Shown here in pieces: positions 1 to 8,157 of a stretch of 32,631 nucleotides of DNA. The stretch comes from Desulfuromonas sp. GTDB taxonomy: Bacteria > Desulfobacterota > Desulfuromonadia > Desulfuromonadales > Geopsychrobacteraceae. Where the stretch lies: positions 1 to 32,631 of the forward strand of contig PKUG01000110.1 in assembly GCA_002869665.1 (NCBI GenBank), read 5' to 3'. Below the pieces are notes generated by a model, which saw only the letters and a list, made by a program, of their open reading frames with translations, made no database searches and had not been told where the DNA came from. The position numbers were made by a program, and so were the translations under genes. The first letter of the stretch is position 1, and the number at the start of each line of letters is the position of its first letter.

Positions 1-144
<144 letters not shown>

Positions 145-150
145 TTATTG

Positions 151-167
151 AGCATCTAGCGTGCCAA
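151..167 (-). promoter_or_regulatory. Sigma-54 (-24/-12) promoter of the P-II gene
   Basis: Read on the minus strand the sequence is TTGGCACG-CTAG-ATGCT, close to the RpoN consensus YTGGCACG-N4-TTGCW. The invariant GG (-24) and GC (-12) are both present with correct spacing; the one departure is A for T in the -12 element. Transcription would start about 12 bases downstream, near 139, giving a leader of about 40 nt before the P-II ATG. No clear NtrC enhancer site was identified in the upstream DNA. Confidence 0.75.
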
Positions 168-382
168 CTTTATAACATACTGATTTTTAATGATTTTACT
201 TACAGGATCCAATTGTGGTGATTATTTTATAAGCAGAAAATCAGTCCGGTGATCAATCCTTGACCGCAAAGCAACAGCTGACAACTGTGCCTCACGACTT
301 TTTCTCTTTACGGAAAAGCACCCTTCTCATCGGAGAGCTGCAACCAAGAGAACTTTTTTGGTAATCTTTAAATTCGACGATA

Positions 383-411
383 TTGACACACGTTTTAAAC
401 AAGTGTTTAAA
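383..411 (+). promoter_or_regulatory. Efflux operon promoter with overlapping TetR-type operator
   Basis: TTGACA at 383-388 is a consensus -35 element; TTTAAA at 406-411 is a 4/6 match to the -10 element with a 17-base spacer. A perfect inverted repeat TTTAAACA-AG-TGTTTAAA (394-411) covers the spacer and the -10 box, where a dimeric repressor would block RNA polymerase. Since the first gene downstream is a TetR-family repressor, autoregulation of the whole operon is the natural reading (inference). Confidence 0.65.
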
Positions 412-446
412 TGGCCGATCGTTGAAAAAGACACCCCACGACAGGT

Positions 447-1088
447 ATGAGCATGACCCAGACAGACACAAAGACCAGAATTCTCGATTGCGCCGAACGG
501 CTGTTCGCCAGGGAGGGGTATCACGCCACCTCACTGCGCACTCTGACCAAGGAGGCCGAGGTTAATCTCGCTTCGGTGAATTATCATTTCGGCGGCAAGG
601 AAGCCTTGCTTCAGGCGGTTCTGGAACGGCATCTGCTACCGCTTAACGCGATCAGGCGCGACAAGATCAACAGCGTGCTGGAACAGGCTCGCAACCGGAG
701 TACTGCACCGGAAACAGAAGAACTGCTGCGCGCCTTCGTCATTCCGACCTTCGACTTTCGCGACTCTGCTCCCGGGGCGAGGGATTTCGTCACCATGATC
801 GGCCGGGCCATGAATGAACCGGACGCAACCGTACGCAACGCCTTCCTGATCCTGATCATCCCTCTGTTCAAGGAGTTCTTCGCCGCGCTGCGACTGGCCC
901 TGCCGCAATTACCCCCGGCCGTCCTCCTTGCCCGGCTGCAATACAGCATGGGCGCCCTGAGCCAGGCCCTGCATACGGGGAAGGACGACGCCGCACAACA
1001 TTTTGATATCCCCGTCACACTCAACAACCAGGAACGGATCAACCAGTTACTTAACTTCATGCAGGCCGGTCTGGAGGCCCCCCTATGA
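447..1088 (+). CDS. TetR/AcrR-family transcriptional repressor of the efflux operon
   Basis: The 213-residue protein has a TetR N-terminal helix-turn-helix: TRILDCAERLFAREGYHATSLRTLTKEAEVNLASVNYHFGGKEALLQAV, about residues 10-60, with the usual YHF-GGKE ending. The remaining ~150 residues are the helical ligand-binding/dimer domain, resembling those of the CecR/YbiH-like group. It probably represses its own promoter and the downstream pump genes until a toxic ligand binds. The stop overlaps the next gene's start (ATGA), so translation is likely coupled. Start choice: ATG at 447 gives the longest protein, but the only SD-like stretch (CAGG, 442-445) is better placed for the ATG at 453, giving a protein two residues shorter. 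Confidence 0.88.
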   Translation: MSMTQTDTKTRILDCAERLFAREGYHATSLRTLTKEAEVNLASVNYHFGGKEALLQAVLERHLLPLNAIRRDKINSVLEQARNRSTAPETEELLRAFVIPTFDFRDSAPGARDFVTMIGRAMNEPDATVRNAFLILIIPLFKEFFAALRLALPQLPPAVLLARLQYSMGALSQALHTGKDDAAQHFDIPVTLNNQERINQLLNFMQAGLEAPL

Positions 1089-2473
1089 AACGCATACTGC
1101 TGTCGCTGCTGCTGCTGACAACCGCCTGCAACCCCCTGGTCCCGCAAAAGGCGGTTCCACCGACCGCGCCGTCAAACTACTCCGTCGCCGCGACAGCCGG
1201 ACAGGAGCAGCTGCCTGAGCGCTGGTGGACGGTTTTCAGTGACGAGCAACTGAACCGGCTTGAGAACGAACTGTTCGCCCAGAACCTCGACCTGCGCCAA
1301 TCCCTGGCCCGGCTTGAACAACTCGATGCCCAGTTGCAGAGCGCCGGGGCTTCGCTCTGGCCGACCCTCGGTCTCTCCGCTTCGGCGGCGCGCAGTCGTA
1401 CGGCAGCGGGGGTCTATTCCGGAGCGACCAGCGTGTCGCTGGCGGCAGGGTACGAAGTCGATCTCTGGAATCGCCTGCACGACCAGGAGAGCGCTGCGCG
1501 CATGCGCCGCGCAGCCGGTGCCGCGCAGACCCGCACCCTGCTGCTGAGCTTGAGCGCCCAGCTCGCCGAGCAGTATTTCATCGCTATCGAACAGCGCAAC
1601 CAGCTCACCCTGCTCGAACGCCAGATCGAGCATTACCACCAGCTGCTCGAGATCGTCACTGAACGTTACCGCGGCGGGCTGGCCGTCGCCGACGAACTCT
1701 ATCACGCCCGCCAGAACCTGGCCGCGGCGCGCGCCCGGGTGCCCGCGTACCGCAACGCCCTGGCCCAGGCACAGAATGCCATCGCCCTGCTTCTCGGCCA
1801 GGCTCCCGGCACCCTTGAAATCGCCGCCGATCGGCTGCCCGAGCCGCTCCCACTGGTTGCCATCGGCCTGCCGGGCGACCTGCTTACCCGCCGCCCCGAC
1901 ATCACTGCCGCCCTGCGCACCCTGGATGCTGCCGACCACAGTCTGGCGGCAGCGGTCGCCGAACGCCTGCCGGCCCTCGACCTGAGTGCCTCTCTCGGCC
2001 GCTCGCTGACCCACCTGACTGCGGGGAATGTCGAAGGGACCTTCTGGACCCTGGTTCTCGGGCTGTCGCAGCCGCTCCTCGACGGCGGTCGCCGCGAGGC
2101 CGAGATCCGGCGTCAGACCGCCATACGCAATGAAGCTCTGGCCGCCGCTGAGCAGGCGATTCTCACCGCTCTCCAGGATGTCGAAAATGCCCTCAGCAGC
2201 GAACGCGCTACCCGTGAACAAGGGGTGCTGATCGACGACCAACAGCAAATCATCCTCCAGCGCCTTGAGCTGGCGCGCGAGAACTACCGCGCCGGGCTGA
2301 GCGACAGCCGCGACCTGCTCGACAACGAAATCAGCTATCTCAACATCCTCACCCAGCAGATCAGTAACCGTCGCCAATGGCTGAGCAACCGCATCAGCCT
2401 GGCTCGAGCCCTCGGCGGCAGCTGGATGGAAGAGGAACTTAAACGCCGGACGGACAGCAAAACCCCGCAGTAG
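1085..2473 (+). CDS. RND efflux outer-membrane lipoprotein (NodT/OprM type)
   Basis: The 462-residue protein starts with a lipoprotein signal peptide: charged MKR, a leucine run, then lipobox LTTAC with the acylated Cys at residue 15. The body shows the duplicated coiled-coil/beta-barrel pattern of TolC-like outer-membrane factors, including RWWTVFSDEQLNRL near the N-terminus, AAGYEVDLWNRLHD at ~120-135, LLTRRPDI at ~262-269 and LSQPLLDGGRR at ~325-336. These motifs are typical of the NodT subgroup. It would form the exit duct through the outer membrane for the adaptor and pump encoded downstream. Its start overlaps the TetR gene by four bases. Length is normal for the family. Confidence 0.93.
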   Translation: MKRILLSLLLLTTACNPLVPQKAVPPTAPSNYSVAATAGQEQLPERWWTVFSDEQLNRLENELFAQNLDLRQSLARLEQLDAQLQSAGASLWPTLGLSASAARSRTAAGVYSGATSVSLAAGYEVDLWNRLHDQESAARMRRAAGAAQTRTLLLSLSAQLAEQYFIAIEQRNQLTLLERQIEHYHQLLEIVTERYRGGLAVADELYHARQNLAAARARVPAYRNALAQAQNAIALLLGQAPGTLEIAADRLPEPLPLVAIGLPGDLLTRRPDITAALRTLDAADHSLAAAVAERLPALDLSASLGRSLTHLTAGNVEGTFWTLVLGLSQPLLDGGRREAEIRRQTAIRNEALAAAEQAILTALQDVENALSSERATREQGVLIDDQQQIILQRLELARENYRAGLSDSRDLLDNEISYLNILTQQISNRRQWLSNRISLARALGGSWMEEELKRRTDSKTPQ

Positions 2474-2568
2474 CAGCGGATCGCTCCACCGGCATGAAGA
2501 GGCAACCACGCAGCACCGCACAGGCGCCTTGCGCTGTCACCAATGGAAAGTCATAAGAGGAACCTTGC

Positions 2569-3759
2569 ATGGAAGAACCACGGAAACGCTCAGGCCTGCT
2601 ACTGAAAATTCTGCTCCCGCTGCTGATCCTGCTGATCGGCATCGGTGGGTTCAAACTGATGATGGGGCTTAAAAAAGAACCGCAACGCAAACCCACAACC
2701 CACCAGGGGGTTCCGGTGAGTGTGACCGAAGTCGCCGCCGCCACGGAGCAGATCATCGTGCGGGCAACGGGGACCGTCCAGCCCGACCAGGAGATTACCA
2801 TCGTCCCGGAAGTCACCGGCAAGGTCGAGTGGCTCTCGCCGAAGCTGATCAGCGGCGGGTTGTTCAAGACCGGTGAACCGCTGCTGCGGATCGCAACGGC
2901 GGACTACCAGCTGGCTGTTGACCAGGCCCGGGCGACGGTCGCCAAGGCCCAGGTCTCCCTGGCGACGGAACAGGAGCAGGCAAAGGTCGCGCTCGCCGAG
3001 TGGGCGCGCATGAATCTGCCGGACAAGGGGGAGCCGGGACCGCTGGTCACCCGCGAGATTCAACTGCTGCAGGAACAGGCCAATCTGGACGCTGCCGAGG
3101 CGAGCCTCAAGCTGGCGCTGCTCAACCTGCAGCGCACCGAGATCCGCGCCCCCTTCAATGGCCGTATCAGCGCCGAGCAGGTCGACCTCGGTCAGTACCT
3201 GCGCAGCGGCACCAGTATCGCCACCTTCAGCGGCACCGATCGCGCCGAGATCCATGTTGAGCTGGCCGACCGTGAGCTGAAGTGGTTGCAGATTCCGGCA
3301 CCTGGGAGCACCTCTGCGGGTTCGACCGCGGTCATTTCCCTGCCGGATGAGGCGCAATCCGCCCGCATGGGACAGATCAGCCGCAGCCTCGGTGAGATCG
3401 ACCAGCAGAGCCGCATGGCGACCGTCGTTGTCAGCGTCAGTGATCCCTACTGCCTCGCGTCACAGGGGGAGTGTACGCCGCTGCTCAACGGCCGCTTCGT
3501 CGACGTCGAGCTCCGGGGGGCAAACCTCGCCGACATCGTCAGCATTCCGCGCAAAGCCCTCCACCCGGGGGATATCGTCTGGATCGCCGACAGCGGGCAG
3601 CGCCTGCAGGTCCGGCAGGTCGACGTCCTTCACCGTGACCGCGACAAGGTCCTGCTCAAGGGTGGCCTTAACAACGGTGACCAGCTTATCCTCTCCAGCC
3701 TGGCGGTCGCTGCGGAAGGCACCCTGCTGCGCCCCGTCCCTGCGGAGGAGGCGCAATGA
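2569..3759 (+). CDS. RND efflux periplasmic adaptor (membrane fusion protein)
   Basis: The 396-residue protein has an N-terminal hydrophobic anchor (about residues 10-30), so it sits in the periplasm tethered to the inner membrane. The split lipoyl domain is visible as ATGTVQPDQEITIVPEVTGKV (~63-85) and TEIRAPFNGRISAEQVDLGQYL (~185-206). They flank an alanine/glutamine-rich alpha-hairpin coiled coil (~105-180) that should dock on the outer-membrane factor. A beta-barrel and a membrane-proximal domain follow. SD GAGGAA lies seven bases before the ATG. The stop overlaps the pump gene start (ATGA). The 95-base gap upstream shows no terminator, so it belongs to the same operon as the TetR and outer-membrane factor genes. 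Confidence 0.93.
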   Translation: MEEPRKRSGLLLKILLPLLILLIGIGGFKLMMGLKKEPQRKPTTHQGVPVSVTEVAAATEQIIVRATGTVQPDQEITIVPEVTGKVEWLSPKLISGGLFKTGEPLLRIATADYQLAVDQARATVAKAQVSLATEQEQAKVALAEWARMNLPDKGEPGPLVTREIQLLQEQANLDAAEASLKLALLNLQRTEIRAPFNGRISAEQVDLGQYLRSGTSIATFSGTDRAEIHVELADRELKWLQIPAPGSTSAGSTAVISLPDEAQSARMGQISRSLGEIDQQSRMATVVVSVSDPYCLASQGECTPLLNGRFVDVELRGANLADIVSIPRKALHPGDIVWIADSGQRLQVRQVDVLHRDRDKVLLKGGLNNGDQLILSSLAVAAEGTLLRPVPAEEAQ

Positions 3760-6700
3760 AAGGTCCCATCAACTGGATGACCAAAAACCATGTTGCTGCC
3801 AACCTGCTGATGCTCGTTCTGATCATCGGCGGCATCATCATGGCCCCGGACATCAAGCAGGAAATCTTCCCCGAGGTCTCCCTCGACACGATCTCCGTTG
3901 CCGTCGCCTATCCCGGCGCCGGGCCCGAAGAGGTTGAAGAGGGGATCATCCTCAAGATCGAGGAGAGCCTGACCGCCGTCGACGGGATCAAGCAGATCAA
4001 AGCAACGGCCAACGAAGGGAGCGGCAGCGTCACCGCTGAAGTCCGCAGCGGCGAAGATGTCGACGAGGTCCTGCAGGACATCAAAAGTGAGATCGACCGC
4101 ATCACCACCTTTCCCGAGGATGCTGAGAAACCGGTCATCAGCAAGGTTTCCAACCGTCGCGAGGTCATCTCGGTGGTCATCTCCGGTGACGTCGGCGAGC
4201 GCACTCTGCGTGAGGAGGCCGAACGCGTCCGCGATGAACTGCTCGAACTGCCGAACATCACCCAGGTCGATCTGGGGGGAGTGCGCGATTTTGAAATCAC
4301 CGTCGAGGTTGCCGAAGAGACCCTGCGCCGCTACGGCCTGACTCTCGAACAGGTCGCCGCGGCGATCCGCCTGGCGTCCCTCGACCTTCCGGCCGGGACC
4401 GTCCGCACCGAGGGGGGCGAGATCCTCCTGCGTACCAAAGAGCGCCGTTATACCGGCACCGAGTACGAGCAGATCGTCATCCGCGCCAACGCCGACGGCA
4501 GCCAGGTCCGCCTGGGCGATATCGCGACGGTCATCGACGGCTTCGCCGACAGTGAAATGTACGCCCGCTTCGACGACAAACCGGCGGCCATGGTCAAGGT
4601 CTTCCGTATCGGCGACCAGAAGCCGACGGAGATCTCCGAAGCGGTCATCGACTACGTCGCCAAACGCCAGGACAACCTCCCGACAAGCCTGCACCTGAAC
4701 ATCTGGAACGACACCAGCGAGCTGTTCACCAGCCGGATGAACCTGCTGCAGAAGAATGCCTTCTTCGGCCTGACCCTGGTCATCATCATCCTCGGTCTGT
4801 TCCTTGAGATCCGCCTCGCCGCCTGGGTCATGCTCGGGATTCCGATCTCCTTCTTCGGTACCCTGTTCCTGATGCCCTGGCTCGACGTCTCGATCAACAT
4901 GGTCTCGTTGTTCGCCTTCATTCTGGCGCTGGGGATTCTCGTCGACGATGCAATCGTCGTCGGCGAAAACATCTATGAGCAACGCCAGCGCGGCAAGCCC
5001 TATCTCAGGGCCGCCATCGACGGCGCCATCGAGGTGGCCGCCCCGGTCACCTTTTCGATCCTGACCACCGTCGCCGCTTTCCTGCCGCTGGTCTTCGTCG
5101 GCGGCATGATGGGCAAGTTCATCAAGGTCATCCCGATCATCGTTATCACCCTGCTGCTGATGTCGCTGGTGGAATCGCTCTTCGTCCTCCCCGCCCACCT
5201 GAGTCACGGCAAACCGCGGCCGGCTGGACGTGGACTGCTGGGGCGGATCGACCGGGTCCGCACCTGGTTCGGCAGCGGCCTTGAGCGTTTTGTTGCCGGT
5301 CCCTACCGGAAGATGCTTGAGCTGAACATCAACTATCGCTACGCCTCGCTGACGATCGGCATCGTCGCCCTGCTGCTCACCTTCGGAGTGGTCAAATCGG
5401 GCCTGATCAAGTTCAGTTTCATGCCGGAAGTCGATGGCGACCGGATCACCGTGGCAATCCAGATGAACCGCGGTGTGGCGATCGAAGAGACCGCACGCGT
5501 CAGTGAAATGATCCTGCAGAAAGGGCTGGAAACCGCCGCTGAATTCGACGCGACCTTGCCGGAAGGGGAGAGTGTCCTGCGTAATGTCTATTCCGTGGTC
5601 GGCAGCAGTATCGCCGGTCAGGGCCCGGCCGGAGGCAGCAGCGTGGCGGCCAACCATATCAGCACCATCGCCATGTTCCTGACCGACAGCGAAGAACGCG
5701 AGATAATGGCGACGGAGATTTCGAACGCCTGGCGCAAGAGACTCGGCGTCATCCCCGGTCTCGATTCACTGACCATGCGCTCCAACCTGGTCCGCATGGG
5801 GGCGAACGTCGATGTCCAGCTTGCCCATACCGACTTCACCGTTCTGGAACGGGCCTCGGAGAAAATCCGTGCCGCCCTCGGCGAATATGAAGGGGTCAGC
5901 GACATTGAGGACACTTACGCGCGCGGCAAGCGCGAAATCAAGCTGCGGCTCAAGCCGGCGGCGCGCACCCTCGGGGTGACCGAAACCGATCTCGCCCGTC
6001 AGGTCCGCTCCGCCTTCCACGGTGCCGAAGCCCTGCGCCTGCAGCGCGGCCGCAACGAGATCAAGGTCATGGTCCGCTACCCGGATGACGATCGGCGCAA
6101 ACTCTACAACTTCGAGTCGATGCGCATCCGCACCCCCGATGGCGGTGAAATTCCCCTGCTCGACGCGGCCGAGATCAGCGAGGGTCTCGGTTTCTCCGAG
6201 ATCAACCGCACCGACCGCAAGCGGGTCATCAACGTCTCCGCTTCGGTCGACGACGCCGTCGCCAACGCTCAGGAGATCATCGCCAATCTGAAAGGTGAAC
6301 TGCTGCCGCGGCTGACGGCCGACAACCCCGGTCTGACCTGGGACATGGAAGGGGAAGAGAAGGAACGCAAGGAATCGCTCGACAGCATGATCAGCGGCTT
6401 CAAGCTCGCCCTGATTGCCATCTTCGCCCTGCTGGCGATCCCTTTCCGCAGCTACAGCCAGCCGCTGCTGATCATGGCCGCCATCCCCTTCGGCATGATC
6501 GGCGCCGTCCTCGGCCATATCATCATGGGCTACAACCTGAGCCTGCTCAGCGTCTTCGGCCTGGTCGCTCTGGCCGGCGTGGTGGTCAACGATTCACTGC
6601 TGCTGATCGACAAGGCCAACAGTAACCGCCGCGAGGGGATGGACCTGCACGACAGCATCGTCGCCGCCGGCACCCGGCGTTTCCGACCGATCCTGCTGAC

Positions 6701-6911
6701 CTCGCTGACGACCTTCTTCGGCCTCATGCCGATGATCCTGGAGACCAGCATGCAGGCCAAGTTCCTGATCCCGATGGCGATCTCCCTCGGTTACGGCATC
6801 CTCTTCGCCACCGGCATCACCCTGCTGCTGATTCCGGCACTCTACATGATCCTCGAGGATATCCGGTGCCTGTTCGGCTTTTCCGAGCGCCATGCGCGGA
6901 CGAACGAGTAA
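3756..6911 (+). CDS. RND efflux pump, inner-membrane permease (AcrB/HAE-like)
   Basis: The 1051-residue protein has the RND layout: TM1 (~12-31), a large periplasmic loop, TM2-6 (~335-480), TM7 (~530), a second loop and TM8-12 (~870-1030). TM4 carries LGILVDDAIVVGENIYE (DD near 396-397), matching the proton-relay aspartates of AcrB. TM10 carries VVVNDSLLLIDKAN, the Asn-Asp form found in many RND pumps in place of AcrB's lysine. With the adaptor and outer-membrane lipoprotein upstream it should expel compounds across both membranes using the proton gradient. The substrate cannot be told from sequence. It lacks the methionine pairs expected of CusA-type metal pumps as far as I can see, so drug, solvent or lipid-like substrates are more likely. 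Confidence 0.93.
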   Translation: MKGPINWMTKNHVAANLLMLVLIIGGIIMAPDIKQEIFPEVSLDTISVAVAYPGAGPEEVEEGIILKIEESLTAVDGIKQIKATANEGSGSVTAEVRSGEDVDEVLQDIKSEIDRITTFPEDAEKPVISKVSNRREVISVVISGDVGERTLREEAERVRDELLELPNITQVDLGGVRDFEITVEVAEETLRRYGLTLEQVAAAIRLASLDLPAGTVRTEGGEILLRTKERRYTGTEYEQIVIRANADGSQVRLGDIATVIDGFADSEMYARFDDKPAAMVKVFRIGDQKPTEISEAVIDYVAKRQDNLPTSLHLNIWNDTSELFTSRMNLLQKNAFFGLTLVIIILGLFLEIRLAAWVMLGIPISFFGTLFLMPWLDVSINMVSLFAFILALGILVDDAIVVGENIYEQRQRGKPYLRAAIDGAIEVAAPVTFSILTTVAAFLPLVFVGGMMGKFIKVIPIIVITLLLMSLVESLFVLPAHLSHGKPRPAGRGLLGRIDRVRTWFGSGLERFVAGPYRKMLELNINYRYASLTIGIVALLLTFGVVKSGLIKFSFMPEVDGDRITVAIQMNRGVAIEETARVSEMILQKGLETAAEFDATLPEGESVLRNVYSVVGSSIAGQGPAGGSSVAANHISTIAMFLTDSEEREIMATEISNAWRKRLGVIPGLDSLTMRSNLVRMGANVDVQLAHTDFTVLERASEKIRAALGEYEGVSDIEDTYARGKREIKLRLKPAARTLGVTETDLARQVRSAFHGAEALRLQRGRNEIKVMVRYPDDDRRKLYNFESMRIRTPDGGEIPLLDAAEISEGLGFSEINRTDRKRVINVSASVDDAVANAQEIIANLKGELLPRLTADNPGLTWDMEGEEKERKESLDSMISGFKLALIAIFALLAIPFRSYSQPLLIMAAIPFGMIGAVLGHIIMGYNLSLLSVFGLVALAGVVVNDSLLLIDKANSNRREGMDLHDSIVAAGTRRFRPILLTSLTTFFGLMPMILETSMQAKFLIPMAISLGYGILFATGITLLLIPALYMILEDIRCLFGFSERHARTNE

Positions 6912-6940
6912 GGGATAAAACACCGTGACATCGGCAGAAA

Positions 6941-7024
6941 AAACCCCCTCCAACTCCCCTTTGCCAAAGGTGAGAGCAACTATAGGCATCCCCCTTTATT
7001 AAAGGGGGACCGAGGGGGATTTAC
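6941..7024. repeat. Palindromic intergenic repeat (two copies, opposite orientation)
   Basis: 6990-7008 is a near-perfect hairpin, CCCCCTTTA-T-TAAAGGGGG, followed by GACCGAGGGGGATT. The stretch 6941-6975 (CCCCCTCCAACTCCCCTTTG, then CCAAAGGTGAG) looks like a degraded copy of the same unit in the other orientation. Such C5T3/A3G5 units are common intergenic repeats in GC-rich proteobacteria. There is no T-tract, so the hairpin is not a standard intrinsic terminator, though it lies between the pump gene and ttcA and could slow transcription. Confidence 0.6.
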
Positions 7025-7047
7025 TTCCAATAAACAAGGAGACATTT

Positions 7048-7830
7048 TTGACCGCGGCCGAAAAACTGTTCAACCGCATCCGGCGCAAAACCGGCGAAGC
7101 GATCGGCGATTTCAACCTGATTGAAGAAGGGGACCGTATCCTCGTCGGCGTCTCGGGGGGGAAGGATTCCTATACCCTGCTGCATGTTCTTGATGCGCTG
7201 CGGCGCAAAGCACCGATCAAATACGAGCTGATTGCCGTCAACGTCGATCCCGGGTTCCCCGGCTACCGCCCGGAGATCATCGAAGACCACCTCCGCGAAC
7301 ACGGCTTCACCTGTCACATGGAAACCACCGACAGCTACGCCGTTATCGAAGAGAAGCTGCGCCCCGGCAGTTCCTACTGTGCCTTCTGCGCCCGCCTGCG
7401 CCGCGGGGTCATCTACACCCTCGCCGACCACCTCGGCTGCAACAAGGTCGCCCTCGGCCATCACTGCGACGACTTCATCGAAACCCTGCTGCTCAACCAG
7501 TTCTTCGTCGGCCGCCTCGCCGCCATGAGCGCCAAAATGCTCGCCGACAACGGCCGCCACACCGTCATCCGCCCGTTGGTCTATGTCGAAGAGAGCGACA
7601 TCCGCGAATGGGTGCGGCTGATGGACTTCCCCATCGTCCACTGCAGCTGCCCCGCCTTCGGTGAGACCGACCGCAACCGGCAGAAAATGAAGCAATTGGT
7701 CGCCACCCTGCAGCAGGATATCCCCGACATCCGCAGCAGCATGATCAGCGCCCTGGGTAAAGTCGAGCCACGCTATCTGCTCGACCGGGAATTGCAGCAG
7801 TTGGTGGAGAAAGAAACCAAAGAGGACTGA
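7048..7830 (+). CDS. ttcA: tRNA 2-thiocytidine(32) biosynthesis protein TtcA
   Basis: The protein (260 residues) is a PP-loop ATPase: ILVGVSGGKDSYTLLHVL puts SGGKDS at residues 36-41. The TtcA pattern CAFCARLRRG (Cys111 and Cys114), GHHCDD (137-142) and a C-terminal cysteine group (HCSCPAF, Cys199/201) fit the three cysteines that hold the 4Fe-4S cluster. The family thiolates C32 of certain tRNAs in the cytoplasm, activating the base with ATP. The start is TTG at 7048, supported by AAGGAGA six bases upstream; no better ATG exists in frame. It is somewhat shorter than E. coli TtcA (about 310), lacking terminal extensions. It appears monocistronic, isolated by repeats upstream and by the insertion sequence downstream. 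Confidence 0.93.
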   Translation: MTAAEKLFNRIRRKTGEAIGDFNLIEEGDRILVGVSGGKDSYTLLHVLDALRRKAPIKYELIAVNVDPGFPGYRPEIIEDHLREHGFTCHMETTDSYAVIEEKLRPGSSYCAFCARLRRGVIYTLADHLGCNKVALGHHCDDFIETLLLNQFFVGRLAAMSAKMLADNGRHTVIRPLVYVEESDIREWVRLMDFPIVHCSCPAFGETDRNRQKMKQLVATLQQDIPDIRSSMISALGKVEPRYLLDRELQQLVEKETKED

Positions 7831-7885
7831 GATAGGAATATGCCCAACTATCTATTCTTCTAAAATAAATCCGGTTCTGCCCATT

Positions 7886-7901
7886 CGAGCCGAACGGCTC
7901 G
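7886..7901. repeat. Hairpin CGAGCC-GAAC-GGCTCG downstream of ttcA
   Basis: Perfect 6-bp arms with a 4-base loop lie 56 bases after the ttcA stop, followed by GGCTGGGCGGGCAGGG. No T-run follows, so it is more likely part of an intergenic palindromic repeat than a terminator. The rest of 7831-7947 shows no gene. Confidence 0.5.
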
Positions 7902-7985
7902 GCTGGGCGGGCAGGGCTTACAGGATAGGGACAACAAAGCACCGCCGCAGGGGACCAGACAATATAAAAGGCCACTTTTCTTATG

Positions 7986-7995
7986 TGGTCCCCTG
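7986..7995. repeat. Subterminal inverted repeat of the IS (left)
   Basis: TGGTCCCCTG is the exact reverse complement of the CAGGGGACCA at 9296-9305. A further outward-facing copy, CAGGGGACCAG, lies at 7948-7958, so 7948-7995 is itself a hairpin with perfect 10-bp arms. That outer copy may be host target sequence or a remnant of an earlier event. Confidence 0.65.
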
Positions 7996-8157
7996 TCAAT
8001 AAATTTCGCCACCTTCTCGATGCAACGTGTGGGGAAGTTGCCTTTTCTTATTCGCGTCTTTGTTACGCCAAGTACCGATCCGGTACCAAGAGAAGGTTCG
8101 CCATTTGCTTCACGCCGCCTGTGCGGCAAAAAATAGGCTCGCGTCTCCAACTGTGTG
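7996..8157 (-). ncRNA. Candidate guide (seek/bridge) RNA region of the IS
   Basis: This is the noncoding stretch between the transposase stop and the left subterminal repeat. IS110-family elements carry a structured RNA in their noncoding end that specifies donor and target; in the IS1111 group it lies 3' of the transposase (established knowledge). Here two compact hairpins are visible: GCCGC-CTGT-GCGGC (8114-8127) and GTACC-GATCC-GGTAC (8072-8086), with single-stranded stretches between. Position and structure fit, but the guide loops were not matched base by base to the element ends. Confidence 0.35.

Noticed and set aside
1172-2521. 449-aa minus-strand ORF opposite the outer-membrane factor
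   Set aside because: Antisense shadow in high-GC DNA without a supported start or family match.
3630-5657. 675-aa ORF on the minus strand opposite the RND pump gene
   Set aside because: It is antisense to a clear RND permease; composition is dominated by Asp, Gly, Gln and Arg as expected from the complement of GC-rich codons, with no domain.
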